The notes: generated by a model from the letters alone, not told the origin. Counted from the stretch's first letter, positions 9,609 through 18,910 are shown. The stretch: DNA of 64,000 bases from Puccinia triticina (GCF_026914185.1 NC_070575.1:3183001-3247000); one strand, 5' to 3'. Program-made: numbers and translations.

Positions 9609-11747
9609 ATGGCCGAACCCACAACCGTTGAGGCCGTCAAGATCAAACCGCCGCACGGCAAGAGCCTCAAGTTCGATGGGACCAACGTCGAACGCTTCCT
9701 GCACCAGTATCAAGTCGCTGCTCGCTTGGACAAAGCCTCGGGGCAGGACATGGCCGAGCAGTTGTTTTTCTTTGTGGACGACGCGCTCCTCGATGTTCTG
9801 GAGACCTTGGAAGGCTATGAGCCGCCGAACTGGCCGAAGTTGAAGGCTTCAATGTTGTCCTACTGGGGAGAAGTTGACTCGGCGAAATTCACCGCTCGAG
9901 ACATCAGGACTTTGACGGAGGGATGGGTTGCGCGCGGAGGGGTTTCCTCTGTGGAGGACTATCAGGCCTTCAGGAAGCACTGGGAGCCCATTCAGGCCTA
10001 CCTTCTCGCCAAGGATCATATCGATTCCGTGGAGGAGATCCGTAACGACTACTATCAGTCGTTCTCGCTAGTTGTCCAGGATCGAATTCGCGAACAGCTG
10101 CTTAAAGATAATACGATGATCACCACAGCCGACAACCGCTTCAAGTTGCCAAAATTCGATGTTCTTAAAGCTGCAATCACTGAAGTAATGAGAAGGCAGA
10201 CCGCGTTGATCTTCGAAGATTCAAAGGCGTCTAAACCGGTGGGACCCGCGACTTTGAGCGAGTCGAATGGTATCATGCAGCGGATGGGAGAGGAGAGGCG
10301 CCCGAAGGCGGTAGCGGCTCCGCCGAAGCCCATTCCCACTATGGATGAGCTGTCGAAGATGTTCGAGTCTTTCGAACAGAAGCTTGACCAGAAGCTGGCC
10401 TCGGTACCGGGTAAACCATCGCAGTCACAGAATCCGCGGGGTCCGATGGTGTGTTTCTACTGCCATCGCGAGGGACACGGGACCGCCCGCTGCTTCGAGC
10501 TCCAGAAGGATAAGGACGACAACCTCGTAGAGCAGAAGGGCACAAATTTCTTTTTGCCGAATGGAGCTTTGATACCCTGGGACTCTACCAGGCCGATTCG
10601 TCATGTGGTGGCGTCGTTCCAGCCCATGAGAACTGCAGCAAGTCAGGCGGCGACGGAGCCCGCCGTGGGATTCAAAGTCGGTTGCGGGTCTCTTCAACCG
10701 TGGTACCCGCCCGCGGTGACGTCTCAGTCATTCTCGGGAGCTTATGAGGCCGACCCGGCGGGAAGGAAGCGGCATGAAGACTCGAAGCCTTATAAGGCCC
10801 CAGCCGTCCCTCTCAGTGCCGCGAAGCGCCCTATCCGTCGAGCTCCAACTCCGCCTGTTCCCGAAGAAAGAAGTGCGATGGACGAGGAGGCGGAGCTTTT
10901 CGAGCGCAGTCCTGGAGGCGACCCAACGCACAAGCTGTCTCCCGATCGCCCCACAACTCCGCCGACGCCCACAAAGGCTGCTGGTCCGAAAGTGCGCTTT
11001 GAAAGAGAGGTCTCGCGCGAACACCCGAATGCGGTTGACGGCGTATTGCGAAAGATAGCCGTGTTGAAGGTGCCCGACATCACGGTATCGGAACTCATGG
11101 CGATCTCCCCCTCCATAGCCGAAGGCATGAAGAAATGGGTATCTAGACGGCGTGTTGAGGTCGGAACCGAAGAGCTGAAGGTGAACTCCGGGACGTTGGC
11201 TGAGGTCTCTGACAGAGATTTGGGAACCGATCCAAACCTTTACTCCTGCCCCCTGGGATATTTGCCGTGTCTCATTGGGGACGATGAGACCTCAGCGTCT
11301 CCCCTTGTCGACTCGGGCTCTCAATTGAATCTGATCTCGGACGCCATGGCCAACAAATTTAATCTAAGCCCTCGTGTTAACTTTGCATCCGCGGTCTACG
11401 GTATCAATAACCAGGCCTGTGAATTGATGGGTGTAGCTGAAGATGTGCAGGTCCGGATCGGCAAGTCGTTGGTGAAGACTTGTCACTTTTGGATCACAAA
11501 GATGGACGGGCCGCTGATCTTAGGTCGGCCCTTCCTAATGGATGTGGCGGCTACGCTGGCGTTCTCACCACAATCGGGCGAGAAGCTTATCATACCGGAC
11601 GCCACTGGAAGAAACATCGAGGTTTCTTTGTGTTCGACTGGGTCAGGTCGATGGGAGCGTGATTTCCCAGGTCAGGGCCGTAAGGCAGTGCTTACTCATG
11701 TGGCGCGGCTCCCCGACGATTCTTCGGAGGATCGTCCTTTTTTATGA
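9609..11747 (+). CDS. Gypsy-2 Gag-protease polyprotein
   Basis: 712 codons from an ATG in good context (CAAGATGG). The N-terminal two-fifths has the helical retrotransposon Gag pattern. A CCHC zinc knuckle, CFYCHREGHGTARC, lies near residue 281. A disordered Pro/Arg/Glu-rich linker follows to about residue 480. The aspartic protease motif VDSGSQ is near residue 567, with the partner ILGRPF near residue 637. Gag forms the particle and protease matures the polyproteins. The frame is intact. Its stop TGA overlaps the next ATG as ATGA (11744-11747), which suggests coupled termination-reinitiation for Pol, though splicing is an alternative. Confidence 0.92.
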   Translation: MAEPTTVEAVKIKPPHGKSLKFDGTNVERFLHQYQVAARLDKASGQDMAEQLFFFVDDALLDVLETLEGYEPPNWPKLKASMLSYWGEVDSAKFTARDIRTLTEGWVARGGVSSVEDYQAFRKHWEPIQAYLLAKDHIDSVEEIRNDYYQSFSLVVQDRIREQLLKDNTMITTADNRFKLPKFDVLKAAITEVMRRQTALIFEDSKASKPVGPATLSESNGIMQRMGEERRPKAVAAPPKPIPTMDELSKMFESFEQKLDQKLASVPGKPSQSQNPRGPMVCFYCHREGHGTARCFELQKDKDDNLVEQKGTNFFLPNGALIPWDSTRPIRHVVASFQPMRTAASQAATEPAVGFKVGCGSLQPWYPPAVTSQSFSGAYEADPAGRKRHEDSKPYKAPAVPLSAAKRPIRRAPTPPVPEERSAMDEEAELFERSPGGDPTHKLSPDRPTTPPTPTKAAGPKVRFEREVSREHPNAVDGVLRKIAVLKVPDITVSELMAISPSIAEGMKKWVSRRRVEVGTEELKVNSGTLAEVSDRDLGTDPNLYSCPLGYLPCLIGDDETSASPLVDSGSQLNLISDAMANKFNLSPRVNFASAVYGINNQACELMGVAEDVQVRIGKSLVKTCHFWITKMDGPLILGRPFLMDVAATLAFSPQSGEKLIIPDATGRNIEVSLCSTGSGRWERDFPGQGRKAVLTHVARLPDDSSEDRPFL

Positions 11748-14700
11748 GCACAGTTGGTTCGGTACACGGCAGTTTTAATCTAGATGCTCGAACTCTCGCC
11801 GTCGAATCGACTCATCTTTTCGAGTATCATCGGCCCGCTTTTCTTTTCACTTCTTCTTTCAGTCACCAAATCAGAAAACCCGAAAAACATTCACAGATAA
11901 TCAAAAACAGCAAAAAGAAGATCGGCTTTCAGTTTCAGTTCAGTTTCAAGTCTCAGTTGTACACTAGAAGAGGTGCGGGAGAGGAAAAAAGGGGTATTTC
12001 GCTGGGCATTAGAGAGACAGAAGTAAGTCCCATCCATTGTGCACCTCCGGGCATCTCTACGCGCGTCGAAAACATTACATGCCACGCTGTGAGCCGCCCC
12101 TGTTCGCCCCCTTTCTTTTCCAGTACCGTCAACCCTTCAAGCCCGGATTGTCGTCTCCGAGAAGAGAATAAACTATCCTCGTTTCATCACAAGGAGGCCT
12201 CAGCCCCATCACGGGAACCCTCCGCAAGTTCTCAATTCTCGTTTCAGGAGAAGTCTCAAGATTCAAACTGTGATCGTCTCCGCGAAGAGAATAAACTAAT
12301 TTCCTTGGAAACAGAGGCTCAAGCACGTAAACCAGATTCTGAGATACCGCGGAGGATTGGGAGTAACAAAGTAAGTTCCTCCCAATATGCACCTCCGAGG
12401 CGTGATGCTTCTCAACCGTCGAAAACCCTGCCCCGTGCCACTCTGGTGAGCCACAACCCGGATTCTGGTGCTTTTCTTTCAGGACCTGGCGCGACAGAAG
12501 GCGCGGTGTGCGGAGCGGAGCTCCGCAACGAGCTTAAACTATGCTCTCTTGGAATGGAATGTGAAGGAGGAATTGTAATGTTCGGACCGTCGTGGAGGGC
12601 ATATGGCGTGAAAGTAAGTTCCCACCAATATGCACCTCCGAGGCGTGATGCTCCCCAATCGTCGAAAACCCTGCCGCGTGCCACATACGTGAGCAAAGAC
12701 TTCCCGGATGGACTCTCCTTTTCAGATAAGGCGGCATTCGGGAGTTGGGCGGAGCATCGGACGCGTCTTCTCATGGATTCCGGGCTTGGGTACAGCGCGC
12801 AGGTGGATTTGGCGCGATCATGGAAGGAGGGCGGCTATTTGGCGCTGGCGGCCAAGTACAAACCAGTCGCCAAGAAGGTCAAACCGGTGAATCAGCCGAT
12901 GCCTCAGGAATTGAACCCTCCGCTTCGCCGCCCGCCTCTCTCACGCGACCCGTATCAAGGCTTATCTCGCTCTCTAGCCGGACCGTTTGTACCCAAGGGT
13001 CGAGTAACTGAGGAGCGCCTTTTGGTGGTTAACTTTGGCCCAGAGGGCTGGCTCTACCCGGACGAATTGTCGTTGATCAAGAATGTACTGGCGGAACGCA
13101 ACCTTGCCATCGCCTTCACCGAGGATGAGCGGGGACTGCTGAAGGAGACCTACGGACTCCCGTATATCATCCCCGTCATTGAACATGAACCGTGGCAGAA
13201 GGGAAAGATTCCAATTCCGGCCGCCAAGATTGAGGATTATATCCGTATCATCCGGGAAAGAGTTCGAAATGGTCTATACGAACAGTCGACGTCAAGCTAC
13301 TCTAGCCCTGTCTTCTGCGTTCTAAAAGGAAACGGTAAACTCAGGGTAGTACATGATCTGCAACCGCTGAATAAGGTGACGATTCGGGATGCCGGGGTTC
13401 CTCCGGCGACGGAGGAGTTTGTTGAGTCTTTTTCGGGTCGCGCGTGTTATGGTCTTGGGGATATTATGGGCGGCTACGACGAGCGCGCACTACACCCCAT
13501 TTCTCGGCCTTTAACTACTTTCGACACGCCTCTAGGTCGGTTCCAGTTGACCCGACTCCCCCAAGGAGCCACGAACTCAGTAGCAGTCTACCAAGCGCAA
13601 ATGGTTTGGATACTACAAGACAAGATCCCTGAGCATGCCGGCATCTTCATCGACGATGGGGGAATCAAAGGTCCAAAGTCTGACTACGAGGGCGAGCTTC
13701 TGTCCTGGCATCGTGGAATTCGACGCTTCATTTGGGAGTACGCCGAGGTTCCAGAGCGCATCCTTTTTCGAATTGAGGAATCTGGTCTGACGGTTTCCGC
13801 ATCAAAGCTGGCGGCCTGCGTCCCCGCCTTAGAAATTGTGGGCCACGTGGTCTGTATAGAGGGCAGGAAAATGGCGGTCAGTAAAGTCAACAAGATCGTG
13901 TCTTGGCCAACTCCTGTCAGCGCAACCGAAGTGCGAGGTTTCTTGGGTGTCGTCGTCTACGTCCGAATTTTCATTCCATCGTTGTCTCAGATCTGTCTAC
14001 CCCTCCGCCGGCTGACGCGCAAGGATTCGGAGTGGCGTTGGACCGAAGAATGCGAGCAGGCCTTCCAGGAACTCAAGAATATCGTCGGGAAAGACATTGT
14101 TTTGGTCAAGATCGACTACGGTTCGGATGCTGGGAAGCTCAAGCTGGCGGTGGACTCTAGCTTTCATGCCGCAGGCGCGGTGCTTACCCAGGAAGACTCG
14201 AATGGTTTGGATCGTCCGGCGCTTTACGAGTCTTTGCTCTTCTCGGATGTGGAGTCACGATATTCGCAGGCAAAGCTCGAGTTATGTGGCGTCGCCCGTA
14301 TACTGAAAAAGCTTCAAACGGTATTGTGGGGGCAGCATTTCGAGCTACAGGTGGATGCTCAGTCCCTGGTTCAAATGATCAACGCTCCGAGTCTGCCCAA
14401 TGCGCCGATGACGCGCTGGGTATCTTTCATCCAGCTGTTCTCCTTCGACGTTGTCCATCGTCCCGGCAAATCGTTCACTATGCCGGACGGCTTGTCACGG
14501 CGCCCCCAAGGCGACGAGGAATCCGATCCTCCCTCCGATTTTGATGAGGAAGCCCCCTTGGTCCGACCGGTGTGTTCTTTTCCGGCTCGGATGGACGAGT
14601 ACATGGGATACCAGGAGGGTTATTGGCGCCAAATGGAGCAGTTTCTAGCCGATTTGATCAAACCTGAGGGAATGGGTGCCGAGGAGTTCCGAGCTTTGAA

Positions 14701-15877
14701 GAGGAAGTCGTCGGATTTCTTTGTTCAGAATGGAAGACTCATGAAGAGAGGAAGTCCCCTGCCGCGAATAGTCATCACGATCCCGTCGAAGCAAGGGGAA
14801 GTCCTTCGGCAGCTACACGAGGATTTGGGTCACCGCGGGGTAACAGAGACCTACCGAAGGGTTTCCGAGCGCTTTTGGTGGCCCTCTTTGAAGCAATCCG
14901 TGGCGCGCTGGTGTCAGAGTTGCGACGCCTGTCAGCGGCGCAGCCTTCGAAGACCTCTGGAGCAGCGTTACCCGACGGGAGAATCGACGGTTTTCGGGCG
15001 AGTGGCCATGGACGCGGTGCATTTGAAGGCCAGCGGAGCTAAGTACCTTATCGTGGCACGTGATGATTTCTCGGGCTGGGTGGAAGCTAAAATTCTGAAC
15101 AATCTGACTTCCGAGGCGGTGGCATCCTTCCTTCAGGAGCACTGGACCATGCGTTATGGCCCGGCTCAAGCCTATTCGACGGACGGCGGCTCAGAATTTG
15201 GAGGCGCTCTGGCAGAGATGCTTCGGACCTTGCCGGGGCAACATCGGGTTTCCACTCCGTATTATCCGGAAGGACAGGGTATGGTCGAACGAGGGCATGC
15301 ACCTTTGAAGGCAGCGTTGGTCAAGTTAGCCGGCGAGAGTGGCAAGAATTGCCGCAAGTTTCTTCCGCTGGTCCTCTTTGCGGACCGGGTCTCAACGAAG
15401 CGCACGACAGGCTACTCGCCGTACGAGTTGGTTTTTGGGCAGCGGGCGGTTTTGCCGATTGACTTGGAAATGGAGTCTTACCTTGGCGTCGAGTGGGAAT
15501 CAGTGCGCACTACGGCGGACCTTCTAGCGGCGAGATCCCTTCAGCTCGAACGCAGTGAAGAAACTCGCGGCATTGCCTATCGCAGGATGATGGAGGCGCG
15601 GAATGACTCGGTCAGATATTGGACGGACAAGCGCTCCGACCGGCTTCGCGACTCGCTTGAGCCGGGTGAGATGGTTATGGCGTATAACCGGTCACTGGAG
15701 ATCCAGTGGGGGCAGTTGTTTGCTAATAGGTGGAACGGGCCCTATCGTGTCGTCCGTCAAGTCGAAGGAGGCTCCTACATCTTGGCCGAGTTGGACGGCA
15801 CCGAACTCAAGAGGCGATTTGCAGCTGATCAGGTTAAGAAGTACTACTTCCGCGAGAAGGGGCAAGGACAAAAGTAA
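11744..15877 (+). CDS. Gypsy-2 Pol: RT, RNase H, integrase
   Basis: 1377 codons, uninterrupted. The first ~330 residues match no domain I recognise and contain three intron-like segments, so the protein really made may start later or be spliced. Conventional Pol follows: RT (PVFCVL near residue 520, RLPQGATNS, catalytic FIDD near 634), RNase H (VDSSFHAAG near 801), a zinc-binding HHCC region ending CQSCDAC (about 1064), and a complete integrase triad: D in MDAVHL, D in STDGGSEF, E in GMVERGH. No chromodomain is seen. The stop TAA lies inside the donor-like GTAAGT at 15874. All catalytic residues look intact, so the element may be active. Confidence 0.93.
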   Translation: MSTVGSVHGSFNLDARTLAVESTHLFEYHRPAFLFTSSFSHQIRKPEKHSQIIKNSKKKIGFQFQFSFKSQLYTRRGAGEEKRGISLGIRETEVSPIHCAPPGISTRVENITCHAVSRPCSPPFFSSTVNPSSPDCRLREENKLSSFHHKEASAPSREPSASSQFSFQEKSQDSNCDRLREENKLISLETEAQARKPDSEIPRRIGSNKVSSSQYAPPRRDASQPSKTLPRATLVSHNPDSGAFLSGPGATEGAVCGAELRNELKLCSLGMECEGGIVMFGPSWRAYGVKVSSHQYAPPRRDAPQSSKTLPRATYVSKDFPDGLSFSDKAAFGSWAEHRTRLLMDSGLGYSAQVDLARSWKEGGYLALAAKYKPVAKKVKPVNQPMPQELNPPLRRPPLSRDPYQGLSRSLAGPFVPKGRVTEERLLVVNFGPEGWLYPDELSLIKNVLAERNLAIAFTEDERGLLKETYGLPYIIPVIEHEPWQKGKIPIPAAKIEDYIRIIRERVRNGLYEQSTSSYSSPVFCVLKGNGKLRVVHDLQPLNKVTIRDAGVPPATEEFVESFSGRACYGLGDIMGGYDERALHPISRPLTTFDTPLGRFQLTRLPQGATNSVAVYQAQMVWILQDKIPEHAGIFIDDGGIKGPKSDYEGELLSWHRGIRRFIWEYAEVPERILFRIEESGLTVSASKLAACVPALEIVGHVVCIEGRKMAVSKVNKIVSWPTPVSATEVRGFLGVVVYVRIFIPSLSQICLPLRRLTRKDSEWRWTEECEQAFQELKNIVGKDIVLVKIDYGSDAGKLKLAVDSSFHAAGAVLTQEDSNGLDRPALYESLLFSDVESRYSQAKLELCGVARILKKLQTVLWGQHFELQVDAQSLVQMINAPSLPNAPMTRWVSFIQLFSFDVVHRPGKSFTMPDGLSRRPQGDEESDPPSDFDEEAPLVRPVCSFPARMDEYMGYQEGYWRQMEQFLADLIKPEGMGAEEFRALKRKSSDFFVQNGRLMKRGSPLPRIVITIPSKQGEVLRQLHEDLGHRGVTETYRRVSERFWWPSLKQSVARWCQSCDACQRRSLRRPLEQRYPTGESTVFGRVAMDAVHLKASGAKYLIVARDDFSGWVEAKILNNLTSEAVASFLQEHWTMRYGPAQAYSTDGGSEFGGALAEMLRTLPGQHRVSTPYYPEGQGMVERGHAPLKAALVKLAGESGKNCRKFLPLVLFADRVSTKRTTGYSPYELVFGQRAVLPIDLEMESYLGVEWESVRTTADLLAARSLQLERSEETRGIAYRRMMEARNDSVRYWTDKRSDRLRDSLEPGEMVMAYNRSLEIQWGQLFANRWNGPYRVVRQVEGGSYILAELDGTELKRRFAADQVKKYYFREKGQGQK
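12023..12123 (+). other. Intron-like segment 2 in Gypsy-2 pol (101 bp)
   Basis: Donor GTAAGT, then CCCATCCATTGTGCACCTC, then CATGCCACGCTGTGAGCC, and acceptor CTTTCTTTTCCAG. It resembles segments 1 and 5 most. It carries no stop in the pol frame, so unspliced RNA stays open; its length is not a multiple of three. Confidence 0.6.
12371..12482 (+). other. Intron-like segment 3 in Gypsy-2 pol (112 bp)
   Basis: Donor GTAAGT, shared TATGCACCTCCGAGGCGTGA block, then GTGCCACTCTGGTGAGCC, acceptor TTTTCTTTCAG. It is clearly a sister of segment 4. The exon-like sequence before it (about 12272-12299) repeats one at about 12150-12177, so intron and neighbouring exon seem duplicated together. Confidence 0.6.
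12614..12725 (+). other. Intron-like segment 4 in Gypsy-2 pol (112 bp)
   Basis: Same length as segment 3 and nearly the same sequence over the first 85 bases, with donor GTAAGT and acceptor CTCTCCTTTTCAG. Recognisable Pol protein starts just downstream, so splicing into this acceptor could deliver the Pol coding region. Confidence 0.6.
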
Positions 15878-15983
15878 GTCCTCCCATGTGTATGCACCTC
15901 GAGGGTTTTCTACGCGCGTCCATAGCACTACATGCCACTCTGTGAGCCACCCCGTCTTGGTTTTCCCTTTCTTTGTCCGGCAG
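15874..15983 (+). other. Intron-like segment 5 after Gypsy-2 pol (110 bp)
   Basis: Donor GTAAGT overlaps the Pol stop codon (TAA at 15875-15877). It then has TGCACCTCGAGGG, CATGCCACTCTGTGAGCC and a pyrimidine-rich acceptor ending GGCAG. It is the only copy in the 3' untranslated region and lies just before the polypurine tract. Confidence 0.58.
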
Positions 15984-16029
15984 CATCTAGTCGAGGAACG
16001 GCGCGCAGTCTAGGGACAGACTGCAATCT

Positions 16030-16038
16030 GGGAGGAGA
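16030..16038 (+). other. Gypsy-2 polypurine tract
   Basis: GGGAGGAGA lies immediately before the TG that opens the 3' LTR, the normal position for the plus-strand primer of an LTR retrotransposon. Confidence 0.8.
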
Positions 16039-16836
16039 TGTGGAGTTCTGGCGCGTACACAGGATCAAGACACCGGGATAAAGGCCTCAAGATCATCAAG
16101 ACCCTCAATATCTCCGGTTATCATTTCTCACCCTCTTTCCTTCTTTCCCTTTCCTTTCTTTCTTCTCTTCCCTTTTGTTTTATGTGGTTTTGTTTCTGTT
16201 TCCTCTATTTACATTTCTTTTACACGTGTCTTTCTCTTTTTTTTCTGTTTCTTCCTTGCGCGCGTTGGAGAGGTTGAGTTGGAGGAGGGTTGGTTTTGGC
16301 TTTGTTTGTTTTCTTGGCCTTTGTTGTTGGTTTGTCTCTTTGGTTGTTCTTTCTTCTCTGCTCATCTTAGTTGTACGGGCGCGGCGGGCGCGAGGGCTCG
16401 TCGCGCGGCATGTCGCGGGCCTGAATCCAAGTTCAGCCGAACTTGGAGGAGGGATCGGCATGGTACTCTCTTTCCCGCAAAAAAGATATCATCAGAGTTT
16501 TGAGAGTTTATTGATCCTGGATCGTGTTGATCCATCCCCGCATCCTCCTGAGTTTTGAGTACCCGAGCCTTCTGAGTTTCTTTCATCTGATCACTTCCCA
16601 ATAATCCCGACGGCCACGCCTGCTTCCTTCTGTCCTTATCCGAGCTTTTCTATCCAACCAAAACCGCCGAGGGTATTCCAACCCCCTCGTTCCCTCTCAA
16701 TAAATCCCCCCCCCCAACCGCTATCACCTTGTTCGATTTTTTCCCCGATACTTTTCGCAGGACCACCGACGAGGGCAGCACTCAAGCACCATCCCCTCAA
16801 CCGACTGCCACGGCTCAGACCCGACAGGAGTCCATA
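16039..16836 (+). repeat. Gypsy-2 3' LTR (798 bp)
   Basis: Direct repeat of 8344-9120, with an additional 20-bp segment near 16635 that ends in the same TATCC/GTCC-like bases as its flank, and one more C near 16715. The target duplication GCGT follows at 16837. Confidence 0.93.
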
Positions 16837-17632
16837 GCGTCACAGAACCCCCAAACCAGCCCCCATGACGTGTAAGGCATGTGTAAAAACACGCAGAACC
16901 TCTGTAAAAGGCTCTTGGCAACCCTTGTATCCAAGCCCCAAGGTTCCACGACCCACAGCGCCTTCTAGCGCAACCAAATTGCCTCAGAATGCGCCCACAA
17001 GTGTCCCCATGTCCCCTGGGCGCCCCTGGAGGCCTGCCTAGGCTATATAAAGGGCCCTTTCTCCGCCCAAAAGGAGATTCCCCAGCTTTACATTACCCAT
17101 TAGAATTTTACCCGCCTTCAACAGCCTCATTAGCCTGTGATTTGCCAGGTGAAATACCTACTTTCGTGATTTTTAGCCCTAATTTCCGCCCTGAAGCTGT
17201 CCAGTAATCACCCTGCCCTCAAGATTACCTCCTCTGAGCGCCTACAACTGCCCAACTTCACGCCTGAAGAACCTCAAGTGACTCTAGGGTCTTATACTAG
17301 TAAGTTTAAGCCCCTTCTCTTGAGATTCTCCGCCATTTCTTTCTGGGATTTGAAACACCCCTGTTTACAGGCCCCAGTTCTTCATTCTATAGGGATTAAA
17401 CACCCCTGATTTATCAGGCCCCTCTTAAAATTAATTATATTCATGATTTTATTACGTCAAACTTGGCCCAAATTGGCCCAAATTGCCTTATTCTTACGCC
17501 ATAATTCCCAACAATTACGTTGGAATTAACCCTTATAACCTTGTCTTAGAGTTTTATAACTCTAATCTTTTTCTTTGCACCACGTGTAGCTAGAAGGATA
17601 ATATCCTTGGCATCACGTAGGCTGACACTGTA

Positions 17633-18226
17633 GACATTCATCCTACTGCTCTTGCCTATGGAAAAATCTTTGAGAAAGCTAGAAAACATGCTGAGAAATG
17701 CATAACAGAAGCTACATCTTACAACAAAGAGAGATGGGACAAGAGTCACAAAGAATCATCCTTTAAAGTTGGTGATAAAGTCCTAATATCCACAGCAAAC
17801 TTCAACAACCTGTCTGGCCCTAAGAAGATGAGAGAATCTTTCACTGGACCATTCCTTGTGAAAGCTTTGCATGGGAAGAATGCTGTAGAAGTGTTTCTGA
17901 CTGAAGAGTTTAGCAGGAAACATCCCACATTTCCTGTCAGCTTGGTGAAACCATACAAAGATCCAAATCCAGATAAGTTCCCCTTGAGACAGAAAGTCAA
18001 AGTTGTCATTCCCCCCATGGATAAGACCCCTCAGAGTAAAGTCATACAAAAGATTCTCAGAGATAAGAGATTGAGAGTAGAGAACAGAGATGTTATGATG
18101 TACTTAGCTAGATACAAAGGTATGAGTGCTGATCATGATGAATGGCTCCTTGAGAAAGACATTCCAGACTCTGCTATCCTTCTCAGGAAATTCAGAAGTG
18201 AGAAGAGCTCTAACCCTGTGGTTTAA
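17633..18226 (+). pseudogene. Gypsy-1 integrase C-terminus with chromodomain
   Basis: Continues the Gypsy-1 frame directly after the solo LTR. It has the integrase C-terminal GPF/Y-like segment (SGPKKMRESFTGPF) and then a chromodomain: YLARYKGMSADHDEWLLEKD, with the aromatic residues expected for binding methylated histone H3. The frame ends with TAA at 18224-18226. Chromodomains of this kind steer insertion to heterochromatin. This part is intact in itself, but upstream damage makes the whole gene a pseudogene. Confidence 0.88.
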
Positions 18227-18263
18227 TTTCTTACAGAAATCCAACCCTTTTGGGGGTAGGGAA

Positions 18264-18697
18264 TGTCAGCCTTGGAGTCATCACAGCTGACCTAAAAGCT
18301 GCCTGTTCTACATTTGTTACACATAGATTAATTTATATCTTTTTCATTTTAAGAGATAACATTGTTTTGACTTCATATTCTGTTTCCTCATGCAATTTTA
18401 ACCATAGTTACAACTTATCAATTCCTTGTAACTATATTCCTTCCTTGAGTTATTGAATTGTGGCACACTTGCGCAGTTGTGACGTGTCAGCGCTACCAGG
18501 CGCGCCAAACCACATGTACATATGTAAATTACATAAGCAAACTGTGAAAATTTTTGTAGTCAGGATCTCCCTTGCCTGAGGCGGATCTACAGACTTCAGC
18601 ACACCAGAACCACCACCCAGACAACCCCAGGATCACCACCAAAGAGCTTACAACACTCCCAGTATACCTACCGTCACAGGCGCCTAGGATATTGACA
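18264..18697 (+). repeat. Probable 3' LTR of Gypsy-1 (434 bp)
   Basis: Begins TGTCAG directly after a G-rich tract (TGGGGGTAGGGAA) that follows the Gypsy-1 stop codon, and ends at ATTGACA. Start and end form an imperfect inverted repeat. The right end cannot be tested because the 5' LTR is outside the window. Confidence 0.55.
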
Positions 18698-18790
18698 GTA
18701 AGTAACCTCTTTCACTGAACCTTGTTTATCTCAGAGGTACAACTCTGTGTCTTGCTTGATCTGCTCTTTTCTATTGGTTTTTATCCTCTT

Positions 18791-18910
18791 CTTGATCACA
18801 GGGCTGTCCCTCCAAATCTACTGGCCTTTGCCTCAATCTTGATCACAGGGCTGTCCCTTCTTATCAATTGGCCTTTGCCTCAAATCTAGGTTACAGGGCT
18901 GTCCCTCAGG
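18791..18910 (+). repeat. ~47-bp tandem repeat, about 2.5 copies
   Basis: The unit starts CTTGATCACAGGGCTGTCCC and ends GGCCTTTGCCTCAA. Copies start at 18791 and 18838, and a partial, diverged copy starts near 18886. It may be part of the Gypsy-1 flank. No gene is seen from 18698 to 19249. Confidence 0.75.

Larger units (their letters stand above)
8344..16836 (+). mobile_element. Gypsy-2: intact, young Ty3/gypsy LTR retrotransposon
   Basis: It has two near-identical LTRs, a primer-binding site, intact Gag-Pro and Pol frames, a polypurine tract and a target duplication (GCGT, or AGCGT if one A is shared: 8339-8343 and 16836-16840). The LTRs differ, as far as I can see, only by one extra 20-bp segment and one C in the 3' copy. 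This implies recent insertion. G+C is visibly higher than in the surrounding old element. It lies in the same strand as Gypsy-1, inside a solo LTR that is inside Gypsy-1. Confidence 0.95.
7470..17627. mobile_element. Solo LTR (~1.66 kb) in Gypsy-1, itself split by Gypsy-2
   Basis: The sequence starts TGTCAGC and ends GCTGACA, so it has TG...CA termini with a 7-bp inverted repeat, and is flanked by the 5-bp duplication CTGTA (7465-7469 and 17628-17632). Without Gypsy-2 (8344-16836 plus one TSD) it is 7470-8343 joined to about 16841-17627. A TATA-like motif CTATATAAAG lies at about 17041. No internal retrotransposon proteins are present, so a solo LTR left by LTR-LTR recombination is the simplest reading. 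The Gypsy-1 integrase resumes exactly after it. Confidence 0.82.
1..18697 (+). mobile_element. Gypsy-1: decayed Ty3/gypsy (chromovirus-like) retrotransposon, 5' truncated by the window
   Basis: Protein order on the plus strand is Gag, aspartic protease, RT, RNase H, integrase and a C-terminal chromodomain, the order of Ty3/gypsy chromoviruses. The reading frame is broken by frameshifts, stops and nested insertions at 4981-5450, 5634-6426 and 7470-17627. Protein similarity resumes exactly across each insertion, which proves nesting. A G-rich polypurine tract (about 18251-18263) sits just before the probable 3' LTR at 18264. The 5' LTR must lie left of base 1. The element cannot be autonomous now. 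Confidence 0.9.

Noticed and set aside
9628..15928. Many minus-strand and alternate-frame ORFs inside Gypsy-2
   Set aside because: They are shadows of high-G+C coding sequence in the intact Gag and Pol frames.
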